From: Kocuria sp. TGY1127_2 | GTDB lineage: Bacteria > Actinomycetota > Actinomycetes > Actinomycetales > Micrococcaceae | Assembly (NCBI RefSeq): GCF_013394385.1 | Contig: NZ_AP022834.1 | Coordinates: forward strand, 2,604,001-2,668,000 | DNA: 64,000 nt | Direction: 5' to 3' | Shown here: in pieces, positions 9,099 to 16,638 of the stretch | Position numbering within the stretch: position 1 is the first letter of the stretch | Layout of the letters: the number at the start of each line of letters is the position of its first letter | Translations under genes and position numbers: made by a program | The notes under the pieces: generated by a model | Databases searched by the model: none | What the model was told of the DNA's origin: nothing | Seen by the model: the letters and a program-made list of their open reading frames with translations, nothing else

Positions 9099-9157
9099 GG
9101 CGCCGCCCGGTACCTTCTCGGCCCGCGACCGAGAACTGCGGAATACCAGGCGGCGCC
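9099..9157 (-). terminator. Two-tier hairpin downstream of the DUF4870 gene
   Basis: GGCGCCGCC (9099-9107) and GGTA (9109-9112) pair with TACC (9144-9147) and GGCGGCGCC (9149-9157). Inside, TTCTCGG (9115-9121) pairs with CCGAGAA (9129-9135). It lies 38 nt past the DUF4870 stop and upstream of purA; a terminator is most likely, although its size would also suit a structured leader. Confidence 0.55.
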
Positions 9158-9195
9158 GACATGGCCAAGTTGGATCCGTGACGAACGGACCCCTC

Positions 9196-9753
9196 TTAGC
9201 TGAGGATCGAGATCTTCATGGGATAGCGATAGATCTCGCCCTTATTCGCTTTGACCGCCCCAATGATGTGGCAGACGAACGCGACGACGTTGACGACGAC
9301 CCATACGGGAAGGGCGATGACAATGCCGACCCCGAAGGTCACGATGACGAGGATCCACGCGGCAATGTTGACGATCCACACCAAGGCATTGAAATTGAAC
9401 GCTTCTGCAGACGAGACGCGCACAAATTGGTAGCCGGGCTTGTCCTTGTAGATGAACCAGAAGACCAACGGTCCGAGAATGCTCAACCAACCGGCGGAAA
9501 TCAGGAGGATGACGAGTGTGGACAAGTGCGAGAGCACTGCCATCGTCCGAGCGTCGGATGGAATGCGATTCCCGTAGGCATCGAAGGATCGGTCCTGCGG
9601 CCCAGGACCGGGGCCACCCGGACTGCCCTGAAAGCCTGGCTGCCCGGGGTTTCCGGTCGGGCCTGGCTGTCCCGGCTGTCCGGCCGATGAGGCCGACCCG
9701 TTCCACGAGCCCCCGTCCGGTGGCTCAGGCGCGTGGGGAGGCTGATTCGTCAT
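9196..9753 (-). CDS. DUF4870 family membrane protein with a Gly/Pro-rich N-terminus
   Basis: A 185-residue protein of unknown function. Residues 1-60 are a Gly/Pro/Gln-rich, collagen-like segment (repeated GQPG and GNPGQPG units), probably cytoplasmic and disordered. The rest is a DUF4870-type domain with about three hydrophobic helices ([19 protein letters not shown], a central [13 protein letters not shown] segment and a final [15 protein letters not shown] segment). DUF4870 proteins are small bacterial inner-membrane proteins without an assigned role. The ATG at 9753 has GGAGA upstream. It is transcribed alone, with a structured terminator after it. Confidence 0.8.
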   Translation of the reverse strand: MTNQPPHAPEPPDGGSWNGSASSAGQPGQPGPTGNPGQPGFQGSPGGPGPGPQDRSFDAYGNRIPSDARTMAVLSHLSTLVILLISAGWLSILGPLVFWFIYKDKPGYQFVRVSSAEAFNFNALVWIVNIAAWILVIVTFGVGIVIALPVWVVVNVVAFVCHIIGAVKANKGEIYRYPMKISILS

Positions 9754-9843
9754 GGTGTCTCCGTTGCTTTTCGGGCGATGTAACTACACACCTACTGTAT
9801 GGGCCATTTTTCGTGACGTCGACGCCATTATTGCGGCCGAGGC

Positions 9844-10938
9844 CTACCCCCGGCGGGCCGGCAGATCCGGGAAGGCATCGGCCACGCCCCGGAAGACGAT
9901 CTCTCCCGCGTCCGTATTGAGACCGGCGGCCAAAGCCGCGGACCGCTCGAGGGCGTCGTCGATCCCTTGAGCCAACTGCAGAATGAACGGCAGGGTCGCG
10001 TTGGTCAACGAGGCGGTGGCCGTCCGCGGAACGGCGCCCGGCATGTTGGCGACGCAATAGTGCCGAATACCATCAACCTCGAAAACCGGATCATCGTAGG
10101 TGGTCGGATGCGACGTCTCGAAGCAACCGCCCTGGTCGATCGCCACGTCGATGAGCAATGATCCCGGCTTGAGAAGTTTGAGATGCTCCCGGCGGACCAG
10201 CTTCGGGGCAGCAGCACCCGGGACAAGAACCGAGCCGATGACGACGTCGGCCTGTTCCAGTTCGCGTTCGATGTTGCGCGGGTTGCTCGCAATCACGCGG
10301 GCAGAATTGCCGAAGTAGTCCGTGAGCTCGCGGACGCGCGGCAGATAGGCATCGAGGATGGTGACCTCGGCCCTCAGACCGACGGCCAACAACGCGGCTT
10401 GGGTTCCGACCATGCCGCCGCCCAGGATCACGACGCGAGCCGGGGTCACGCCCGGGGTTCCTCCCAGGAGAATACCGGCCCCTCCCTCGGTGTGCAGGGA
10501 ATACTGGGCAGCCGCTTGAGCAGCTAGTCGACCGGCGATCTCGGACATCGGGGTCAGCAGAGGAAGAGATCGGCCCTCGCGCACGGTCTCGTACGCGATG
10601 GCACGGGTCCTGTTCTTGAGGAGTGACTCGGTCAGTGCTCGGTCTGCGGCGAGGTGGAGGTAGGTGAAAACGGTCAAGTCCTCGCGAAGAAAGCTGTACT
10701 CCGATTCGATGGGCTCTTTGACCTTGACCAAGAGTTCGGCCTTTTCCCAGACCTCTTCCTGAGTGCCGAGCTGCGCTCCCGCCGCGAGGTATTCCGCGTT
10801 GCCGAAGCCAGCACCGGTTCCGGCACCGTCTTGGACGAATACCTCGTGTCCGGCGTCGACGACAGCATGTACGCCATCGGGGGTCATCCCGATTCGGCGC
10901 TCGCTCGGCTTAATCTCAGTAGGCACGCCAATACGCAT
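9844..10938 (-). CDS. ald: Alanine dehydrogenase
   Basis: A 364-residue NAD-dependent enzyme converting L-alanine to pyruvate and ammonia. It opens with MRIGVPTEIKPSERRIGMTP, has the substrate-binding segment LLVKVKEP, a Rossmann NAD site VVILGGGMVGTQAA and the C-terminal CVANMPGAVPRTAT signature. The length matches the hexameric family. AAAGGAA lies about 13 nt before the ATG at 10938, farther than usual. A 7-bp inverted repeat 31 nt upstream of the start may be an operator. Confidence 0.95.
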   Translation of the reverse strand: MRIGVPTEIKPSERRIGMTPDGVHAVVDAGHEVFVQDGAGTGAGFGNAEYLAAGAQLGTQEEVWEKAELLVKVKEPIESEYSFLREDLTVFTYLHLAADRALTESLLKNRTRAIAYETVREGRSLPLLTPMSEIAGRLAAQAAAQYSLHTEGGAGILLGGTPGVTPARVVILGGGMVGTQAALLAVGLRAEVTILDAYLPRVRELTDYFGNSARVIASNPRNIERELEQADVVIGSVLVPGAAAPKLVRREHLKLLKPGSLLIDVAIDQGGCFETSHPTTYDDPVFEVDGIRHYCVANMPGAVPRTATASLTNATLPFILQLAQGIDDALERSAALAAGLNTDAGEIVFRGVADAFPDLPARRG

Positions 10939-10969
10939 TTTTTTCGTCGTTCCTTTCGATCACAGGGAT

Positions 10970-10989
10970 CGATGACCTCTTTGTCATCG
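10970..10989 (-). promoter_or_regulatory. Inverted repeat upstream of ald, possible operator
   Basis: CGATGAC-N6-GTCATCG, a perfect 7-bp inverted repeat, lies between the DUF3151 stop and the ald start. It could bind a regulator of ald (Lrp/AldR-type regulators control ald in other actinobacteria) or simply be a weak terminator of the DUF3151 gene. Confidence 0.35.
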
Positions 10990-11064
10990 CCCTCGATCAA
11001 TTATGACGCTTCCCACCGCGACTATCACCCATGTGTGGCCCAGAGTTCCGGGGATCCGTCCCCG

Positions 11065-11481
11065 CTAGGCGAGCTGGGCTGCGGCTTCCGGGTCGGAGTC
11101 GTCGAGGAATTGGGCGATGCGCTCGGCCTCGTCGTCCTCCCCGATTGCCGACGCTGCACGGCCCAACAGATATAGGGACTTCAGGAACCCACGATTCGGC
11201 TCGTGCGAGAACGGGATCGGACCGTGTCCTTTCCACCCGTGGCCGCGCAATGCATCCAAGCCCCGGTGGTACCCGACTCGGGCATAGGCATAACCCTCAA
11301 CCACGTATCCGGAGTCGAGAGCATCCTGCGCGAGGACTGCCCATGCCAATGATGACTTGGGGAATGCACGGGCGAGGTCTTCTCCCTCGTCACCGGCATC
11401 GATGCGCGCACGCAGCTCGGGTTCGTCGTCGAGGTAGGTGGGCTCGGGCCCGTCCAAAAGATTCTTGCCGGCTAGGGACAT
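11065..11481 (-). CDS. DUF3151 family protein
   Basis: A soluble protein of about 138 residues and unknown function, conserved next to fbaA in Micrococcales. It contains KNLLDGPEPTYL at the N-terminus and the characteristic AYARVGYHRGLDALRGHGWKG and HEPNRGFLKSLY blocks, with a helical C-terminus. The ATG at 11481 has AAAGGA 9 nt upstream and matches the usual length; an ATG at 11502 with GGGAGGAG upstream would add seven residues and is equally possible. It is separated from fbaA by a terminator. Confidence 0.8.
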   Translation of the reverse strand: MSLAGKNLLDGPEPTYLDDEPELRARIDAGDEGEDLARAFPKSSLAWAVLAQDALDSGYVVEGYAYARVGYHRGLDALRGHGWKGHGPIPFSHEPNRGFLKSLYLLGRAASAIGEDDEAERIAQFLDDSDPEAAAQLA

Positions 11482-11579
11482 AGCGGATCCTTTCGTGGTC
11501 ATTCGCAGCTCCTCCCACTGTACCGGGATCAGCATGCGGGAAGCCGACCGCACAGTGCGGACGTCGTGCGCGAGACAGA

Positions 11580-11628
11580 AAGCCGAAAGCGCACCGGAAT
11601 CGCTGTGAAACCGATGCGCTTTTGGCTT
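11580..11628 (-). terminator. Hairpin terminator of fbaA
   Basis: AAGCC (11580-11584) and AAAGCGCA (11586-11593) pair with TGCGCTTT (11615-11622) and GGCTT (11624-11628), 36 nt after the fbaA stop. Both arms closely resemble those of the hairpin at 63761-63795. Confidence 0.75.
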
Positions 11629-11663
11629 GTCGACGCGGCAGCGACCTGCGGCCGCTGGGGCGT

Positions 11664-12689
11664 CTACTTGATCGCGGTGCCCGCCGAGCCGAGGTGCTCG
11701 CATGCTTCCACCACGCGGGCGGACATGCCGTCTTCGGCCTTGGCTCCCCAGGTGCGGGGATCGTAGAGCTTCTTGTTGCCGACTTCGCCGTCGATCTTCA
11801 GAACGCCCTCGTAGTTGGACAGCATGTGTCCAGCAACGGGTCGGGTGAACGCGTACTGGGTGTCGGTGTCCACGTTCATCTTGATGACACCGTAGGAAAC
11901 CGCGTCGGCGATTTCCTGTTCGCTCGAGCCGGAACCACCGTGGAAGACCAGGTCGAAGGGGCGCTCCTTACCGAGCTTCTCGCCTACTTCCTGCTGGATC
12001 TGCTGGAGCAGCTCGGGACGCAGTTTCACATTGCCCGGCTTGTACACGCCGTGAACGTTGCCGAAGGTCAGAGCCGTGATGTAACGGCCCTTTTCCCCGT
12101 TTTCCCCGAGCGCTTCGATGGTCTTGAGGGCGTCTTCCGTACTGGTGTACAGGGTGTCGTTTATTTCACCGACCACACCGTCTTCTTCGCCACCAACGGC
12201 ACCGATCTCGACCTCGAGTACGATGTGCGCCTTGCCGGTACGCTTGATGAGGTCCGCGCCGATGCGCAGGTTCTCCTCGAGCTCGATGGCCGAGCCGTCC
12301 CACATGTGCGAGTTGAAGATCGGGTCCTCGCCACGTGCGACCGCGTCCTCGGATTCCTTGAGCAATGGCAGAACGAAGCCGTCCAGCTTGTCCTTGGGGC
12401 AGTGATCGGTGTGCAGCGCGATGTTGACGTCGTACTGCTTGGCAACCTCGCGAGCAAACGCAGCGAATGCGAGCGAACCGGCCACCATGTCCTTCTTGCT
12501 GGAGCCTGACCAGTACGCAGCGCCACCGGTGGAAACCTGGATGATTCCGTCCGACCCGGCCTCTGCGAAGCCGCGGATCGCGGCGTTGAGCGTCTGAGAA
12601 GAGGTCACGTTGATGGCGGGGTAGGCAAAGCCTTTGGCCTTGGCCTTATCAAGCATTTCCGCATAAGCGTCCGGGGTTGCGATGGGCAT
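11664..12689 (-). CDS. fbaA: Fructose-bisphosphate aldolase, class II
   Basis: A 341-residue zinc-dependent aldolase of glycolysis and gluconeogenesis. Visible are the zinc/substrate motifs HTDHCPKDK, EVEIGAVGGEEDGV, FGNVHGVYKPG and HGGSGSSEQEI, and the C-terminal DPRTWGAKAEDGM. The ATG at 12689 has AAGGAG 6 nt upstream; the frame is open to 12773 without a better site. It lies in the conserved pyrE / methyltransferase / fbaA / DUF3151 order, here interrupted by the secreted-protein pair. Confidence 0.96.
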   Translation of the reverse strand: MPIATPDAYAEMLDKAKAKGFAYPAINVTSSQTLNAAIRGFAEAGSDGIIQVSTGGAAYWSGSSKKDMVAGSLAFAAFAREVAKQYDVNIALHTDHCPKDKLDGFVLPLLKESEDAVARGEDPIFNSHMWDGSAIELEENLRIGADLIKRTGKAHIVLEVEIGAVGGEEDGVVGEINDTLYTSTEDALKTIEALGENGEKGRYITALTFGNVHGVYKPGNVKLRPELLQQIQQEVGEKLGKERPFDLVFHGGSGSSEQEIADAVSYGVIKMNVDTDTQYAFTRPVAGHMLSNYEGVLKIDGEVGNKKLYDPRTWGAKAEDGMSARVVEACEHLGSAGTAIK

Positions 12690-12906
12690 GCTGACTCCTT
12701 TGTAACGGAAGATCGGGCCGACGCCGTGTCGACCCCTGATAGCTGAAGGAACCCGGTCACCCAGGCCCTCCACAAACCTGCTTTTAGTCTAACAAGACAC
12801 ATCTGAAGCAGAAGGGAGAATTCCCCACAATTTCCCAAGTTAAGCCACAGAAACCCACCCTTACTGCGGCCCTCGTCCGTCCGGGAGAGGGGGCATGCTC
12901 ATGGCG

Positions 12907-12936
12907 GTGCCCCGCAACCACCGGGTCACGGGGCAC
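12907..12936 (-). terminator. Hairpin terminator of the secreted-protein pair
   Basis: GTGCCCCG (12907-12914) pairs perfectly with CGGGGCAC (12929-12936), 17 nt past the stop codon of the second secreted-protein gene. Confidence 0.6.
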
Positions 12937-12952
12937 GTCGCGGGACACGGTG

Positions 12953-13978
12953 TCAGAACGGATCGGCATAGAGCGCTTCGTCCGCGCCGTTGACCGGACG
13001 ATCCGGATCGCCGAACATCGCAAAGAACTGGATGGGAGTTCCGTCGCGATCTGTGAAGGAGAACGTGTATCGCCCCGAAGGGAGGTCCGCGAGAATTCCG
13101 CCCTTCAACTGAACCTGCCCTTTGTCATCCTTCTGGAAATGGGCTTCGGTAGGCACGGTGACCGGCTTTCCGGTTGCTCCGTCACGATAGGTCACGTCAA
13201 CCTTAGGCTGGTCACCATCCGGAAGGGCGTAGGTGCTCTCGGGCAGGAACGTCACGGAGTCCAGCCCGATGGGTTGTGTATGCAGATGAGCAGGACCGGC
13301 ATTGGCCAGGGACTGCTGGTCTCGAAGGATCGCAAGGGTGGCCTCAGCGCCGTACACGTCTCCGTAGGCCAGCTGCGGTATATCGTTCGGTTGACCGTGA
13401 TCTCCCAGGAAGGGTGGCTGACCACCTTCCAGACCGTCCGGGTTGAGGGGGCCTTCGAACTGAATCATTTGCTGACCCTTGGTGTTGTCGAGCATCGTGC
13501 TCCCACTCAAGTCGACCATGCCTCCCTTCGAGTCGACCACCAATTCTTCACCGTGCACACCGTCGCCGATCTTGGCCCGATACAGACCGTCAGGTGCCGA
13601 TTCGGGTTTTTGGCCTTCCCTGGGGTATTTGAAAAGTTTGAAGTCTGTCGACCCCAGACCTTGCTGCTGGGCGAGTGTCATGGTCGAGCCGGTGCCCGCC
13701 CGCAAGGTGTACCCGGTCGGGGCCGTACCGTGTTCGTCTTTCCACGGGCCGTCGTTGTCTGTGGGTGGTTGCTCTGCCGTGCCTGCAGATTCGGTTCCCG
13801 CAGCAGATCCGGACGCCGGCCCGGCCGACGGCGCCTGCTGAGAGGCGTCGGGAGACTCAGCGAGTGCCGGAACCGCCGCACCCACGCCCAGAGCGGTGCC
13901 GGCACCCAAGGCCATGACTGCCGCGGTCGAGGAGGTCATCTGGACCAAGTCGGTCAGAGGATTCATGTGATTCTGCAT
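12953..13978 (-). CDS. Secreted protein of unknown function, tandem paralogue B
   Basis: A 341-residue exported protein matching no family I recognise. A hydrophobic segment (about residues 17-40) ending in PALAES looks like a signal peptide; a Ser/Ala/Gly-rich linker follows to about residue 75. The rest resembles its upstream neighbour (14071-15048) in order: GPWKDEHGTAP, PDGLYRAKIGDGVHGEEL, KGPLNPD-like EGPLNPDG, GDHGQPNDIPQLA and a C-terminal DLPSGRYTFSFTD followed by ALYADPF. It has no cysteine; where the paralogue has Cys in GNGVCGTEL this protein has His. The two DUF-like blocks may be beta-rich. The start at 13978 has AAGGAT upstream. Probably co-transcribed with the paralogue. Confidence 0.72.
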   Translation of the reverse strand: MQNHMNPLTDLVQMTSSTAAVMALGAGTALGVGAAVPALAESPDASQQAPSAGPASGSAAGTESAGTAEQPPTDNDGPWKDEHGTAPTGYTLRAGTGSTMTLAQQQGLGSTDFKLFKYPREGQKPESAPDGLYRAKIGDGVHGEELVVDSKGGMVDLSGSTMLDNTKGQQMIQFEGPLNPDGLEGGQPPFLGDHGQPNDIPQLAYGDVYGAEATLAILRDQQSLANAGPAHLHTQPIGLDSVTFLPESTYALPDGDQPKVDVTYRDGATGKPVTVPTEAHFQKDDKGQVQLKGGILADLPSGRYTFSFTDRDGTPIQFFAMFGDPDRPVNGADEALYADPF

Positions 13979-14027
13979 GTTTTCTCATCCTTCGATGTGT
14001 CGGGATTACTGCCCGTTCGTCCTGTGA

Positions 14028-14047
14028 CCTGACGTGATGAGGTCAGG
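14028..14047 (-). terminator. Weak hairpin between the two secreted-protein genes
   Basis: CCTGAC (14028-14033) pairs with GTCAGG (14042-14047). It is short and may only attenuate transcription between the paralogues. Confidence 0.3.
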
Positions 14048-14070
14048 CCCCAGAATTCAACAACGCGACC

Positions 14071-15048
14071 TCAGGAGGGATCGTCGTAGAGCGGTGATTC
14101 GCCAGGGCGTTCCTGGTGATTCGCGTCAGCAAGCATCACGTAGACCTGGTGATAGTTGCCGGCTTCGTCGGTGAAGGAAAAGCGGTAACGCCCTGAGGGG
14201 AGATCCTTGAGCTGACCTTGTTGGATGCTCAACTCACCATGGATGTTCCTGCCCAGATATGCGACGTCCGGGACCACGACGGCCTCACCCGTTTCGGCAT
14301 CCCGGTACGTAGCGTTGACCCGAATGTTGGCCATGTTCGGATGGGGAATGGGTGTTTCTGCGGTCACCGGAATGTCATCCGTTCCGGCGTCGTGGACCGG
14401 CAACCCGGTGGATTTATTGCGCACGCTGTCTCCTGCGGTATCCGCCGGAACCACGAGGTGGTTCGAGTCATAGACAACGCCGCCCTCGGCCAAATGCGGT
14501 TGATCGGCCGGTTGATCATGGGAGTCCAGAAAACGATGCTGCTCGTTGGTCCCCGGGTCGGGATTGAGGGGCCCCTTGACCTGGACCATGAGCTGACCGT
14601 GAGCCGATTCGATCAGCTGCTCACCTTGGCTGATGTCCAGGATGCCGCCGCTCGATTGGGCGGTGAGTTCCGTTCCGCAGACCCCATTGCCGATCGTCAC
14701 CTTGTAGGCGCCATCGGGCGCAGGACCCAGACCCACGGCAGCGGGTAGCGAAGCCTCGAGTTCGAGCCGGACACCGCCCGGCTCCGTCTGGGTTACCGCC
14801 CCGGTAGGTCCTCCTGCAGCCGGAAGTCCACTAAAGGGTATCGGGGCCGTTCCATGGGCCTGTTTCCATGGGCTGTCCTCGGACAGCGACGGATCACCCG
14901 TTGTGGGACCCGAATCGCACGGCGTTTCGTCCGGCGGCCAGGCCGCTTGAGCGGGCGAGGAAGCCCCGACGAGAGTTCCGAAACCCAGGGCAGCCGCTGC
15001 CGCAGCCGCGATGAGAGGAGACATTTGCTTCTGGTGCGAGAAATTCAT
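14071..15048 (-). CDS. Secreted protein of unknown function, tandem paralogue A
   Basis: A 325-residue exported protein of no recognised family. Residues 10-36 form a signal peptide (LIAAAAAAALGFGTLVGA then AQA before the mature WPPDE). Shared blocks with the 12953-13978 protein are SPWKQAHGTAP, PDGAYKVTIGNGVCGTEL, VKGPLNPDPG, DSHDQPADQPHLA, NATYRDAETGEAV and DLPSGRYRFSFTD, ending PLYDDPS. Two cysteines in the mature chain (TPCDSG and GNGVCGTEL) could form a disulfide. The ATG at 15048 has AAGGAG 10 nt upstream. The gene order suggests a two-gene operon. The function is unknown; cell-surface or secreted binding is only a guess. Confidence 0.75.
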   Translation of the reverse strand: MNFSHQKQMSPLIAAAAAAALGFGTLVGASSPAQAAWPPDETPCDSGPTTGDPSLSEDSPWKQAHGTAPIPFSGLPAAGGPTGAVTQTEPGGVRLELEASLPAAVGLGPAPDGAYKVTIGNGVCGTELTAQSSGGILDISQGEQLIESAHGQLMVQVKGPLNPDPGTNEQHRFLDSHDQPADQPHLAEGGVVYDSNHLVVPADTAGDSVRNKSTGLPVHDAGTDDIPVTAETPIPHPNMANIRVNATYRDAETGEAVVVPDVAYLGRNIHGELSIQQGQLKDLPSGRYRFSFTDEAGNYHQVYVMLADANHQERPGESPLYDDPS

Positions 15049-15289
15049 GACTCTTCCGCTCCTTCAGGTCAACCGTGCCAGGAAAGATTCCTGACCTGAG
15101 CCCCTGTTCCGTCGAATCTTTGAGAAGATTTCGGGGAATCCGTTGCTCACACATTGAGCATATGAAGAGAAAAAGAGATTTGGGTTACCGTTTGATCTCA
15201 ATCCACAAGAAACTACATAACATTTCAATAACCCTTGGGAATCGGCCGAAAACAGTTCAGAAGAATTGGAATGACAGATTTCTTGGTTA
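15049..15289. other. AT-richer intergenic region upstream of the secreted-protein pair
   Basis: This 241-bp stretch is visibly lower in GC than its surroundings. It carries CAGGTCA (15065-15071) with TGACCTG (15092-15098), a 7-bp inverted repeat enclosing CAGGAA-AGA-TTCCTG, close to the start of paralogue A. It is likely to hold the promoter and a regulatory site for the pair; no gene is seen. Confidence 0.4.
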
Positions 15290-16006
15290 TCAGATCACGC
15301 GTTGGTCAAATACGTGACGGCGAATCCACGAATGCATTGCAACGGCCGCGGCCGCCGACGCATTGATGGATCTCGTCGAACCGAACTGCTCGATCGACAA
15401 AGTATCCACCGCTGCGTCTTTCATCTCCTGGCTGATCCCCGGGCCTTCCTGCCCGAAAACCAGGACGCAATCTCGCGGAAGGTCATAGGTTTCTAACTTC
15501 CGAGAATCCGGGAAATTGTCGATACCGATGACGGTCAGCCCCTCGGATTGGGCCCATTCAATGAACGATTCCACGGTGACATGGTGCCGAACATGCTGAT
15601 ATCGATCCGTGACCATTGCGCCGCGTCGATTCCACCGTTTTCGTCCGATGATGTGGACTTCCCGGGCAAGAAAAGCGTTTGCTGTTCGAACCACGGAACC
15701 GATATTGAGATCGTGTTGCCAATTTTCGATGGCCACGTGGAAAGAATGCCGTTTGGAGTCCAGGTCCGCGATAATCGCGTCCATGGTCCAATAACGGTAT
15801 TCGTCGGTGACGTTCCGGCGGTCGCCCTCGCGGAGAAGTTCGGGATCCCAGTGATCCCCCTCCGGCAATTCCCCTTGCCACGGGCCGACTCCGACAACAT
15901 GCTCGGCCGCCGCACCGTCCGTCACCGGCGTGGGGACCTCGGTGCCCGCTGCTTCCGAGGCTACACATTCTTCGGGCCGCGAAGCGGCGTCGTGTTCCGA
16001 TCCCAC
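15290..16006 (-). CDS. TrmH/SpoU-family RNA 2'-O-methyltransferase
   Basis: A protein of about 238 residues of the SPOUT class, which methylates the ribose 2'-OH of tRNA or rRNA using SAM. The three family motifs are in order in the C-terminal half: NIGSVVRTANAF, LVFGQEGPGIS and LSIEQFGSTRSINASAA. The N-terminal third is variable and hydrophilic. The start is uncertain: a GTG at 16006 lies 2 nt after the pyrE stop, and another in-frame GTG at 16051 lies inside pyrE; neither has a strong Shine-Dalgarno, fitting translational coupling to pyrE. The target nucleotide cannot be deduced. Confidence 0.87.
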   Translation of the reverse strand: MGSEHDAASRPEECVASEAAGTEVPTPVTDGAAAEHVVGVGPWQGELPEGDHWDPELLREGDRRNVTDEYRYWTMDAIIADLDSKRHSFHVAIENWQHDLNIGSVVRTANAFLAREVHIIGRKRWNRRGAMVTDRYQHVRHHVTVESFIEWAQSEGLTVIGIDNFPDSRKLETYDLPRDCVLVFGQEGPGISQEMKDAAVDTLSIEQFGSTRSINASAAAAVAMHSWIRRHVFDQRVI

Positions 16007-16008
16007 CC

Positions 16009-16593
16009 CTAGTCCAGGCCGAGTTCCGACTTGGAGAAGGCGTAGAGGCACGGGACGGATGCGCTCTCCTCGATGCGTTCTTTGGCGCCGGTCGCGCGGT
16101 CCACGATGATGGCCACTGCCACGACGTTGGCCCCGGCTTCCCGCAATGCCTCGACGGCGGTCAGTGCCGAGCCACCCGTGGTCGAAGTGTCTTCGAGGAC
16201 GACGACGTTCTTCCCCTTGACCTCAGGGCCCTCGACCTGACGGCCCATACCGTAGGACTTCTGGGCCTTGCGAACCACGAAGGTATCGATGGCCCGGTCC
16301 TGGTCCCCCGCGGTTCGCATAATCGCGTGTCCCACGGGATCCGCACCCATGGTCAGACCGCCCGCTGCGTCGAAATCGATGTTATTTCGATCCAGAAGAT
16401 CCAACATGACCTGCCCCACCAAGCGCGACGCCTCATGGTGCAGGGTCACTCGACGCAAGTCGACGTAGTAATCGGCCTCAAGGCCGGAAGCCAACGTTAC
16501 CTTGCCGCGCACCACGGCGAGCTCGATGATGAGATCACGGAGCCTCTCGCGGGCGGCCTCGATGGACAGAGCGGTGGAAAGATCGGAAGTCAT
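16009..16593 (-). CDS. pyrE: Orotate phosphoribosyltransferase
   Basis: A 194-residue pyrimidine-pathway enzyme converting orotate and PRPP to OMP. The PRPP-binding motif VVVLEDTSTTGGSAL is intact, preceded by the flexible loop region VRKAQKSYGMGRQVEG, and the N-terminus carries the KVTLASGLEADYYVDLR substrate segment. The length is normal. The ATG at 16593 has no Shine-Dalgarno, but TAGAAT ends 6 nt upstream, a leaderless arrangement. The methyltransferase gene follows directly. Confidence 0.96.
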   Translation of the reverse strand: MTSDLSTALSIEAARERLRDLIIELAVVRGKVTLASGLEADYYVDLRRVTLHHEASRLVGQVMLDLLDRNNIDFDAAGGLTMGADPVGHAIMRTAGDQDRAIDTFVVRKAQKSYGMGRQVEGPEVKGKNVVVLEDTSTTGGSALTAVEALREAGANVVAVAIIVDRATGAKERIEESASVPCLYAFSKSELGLD

Positions 16594-16599
16594 GACGTC

Positions 16600-16605
16600 A
16601 TTCTA
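16600..16605 (-). promoter_or_regulatory. Candidate -10 box of leaderless pyrE promoter
   Basis: TAGAAT on the reverse strand, 6 nt before the pyrE ATG at 16593. Confidence 0.55.
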
Positions 16606-16638
16606 CGTGGTGGGCCGGCGATTCGAGGCGATCGAGCA

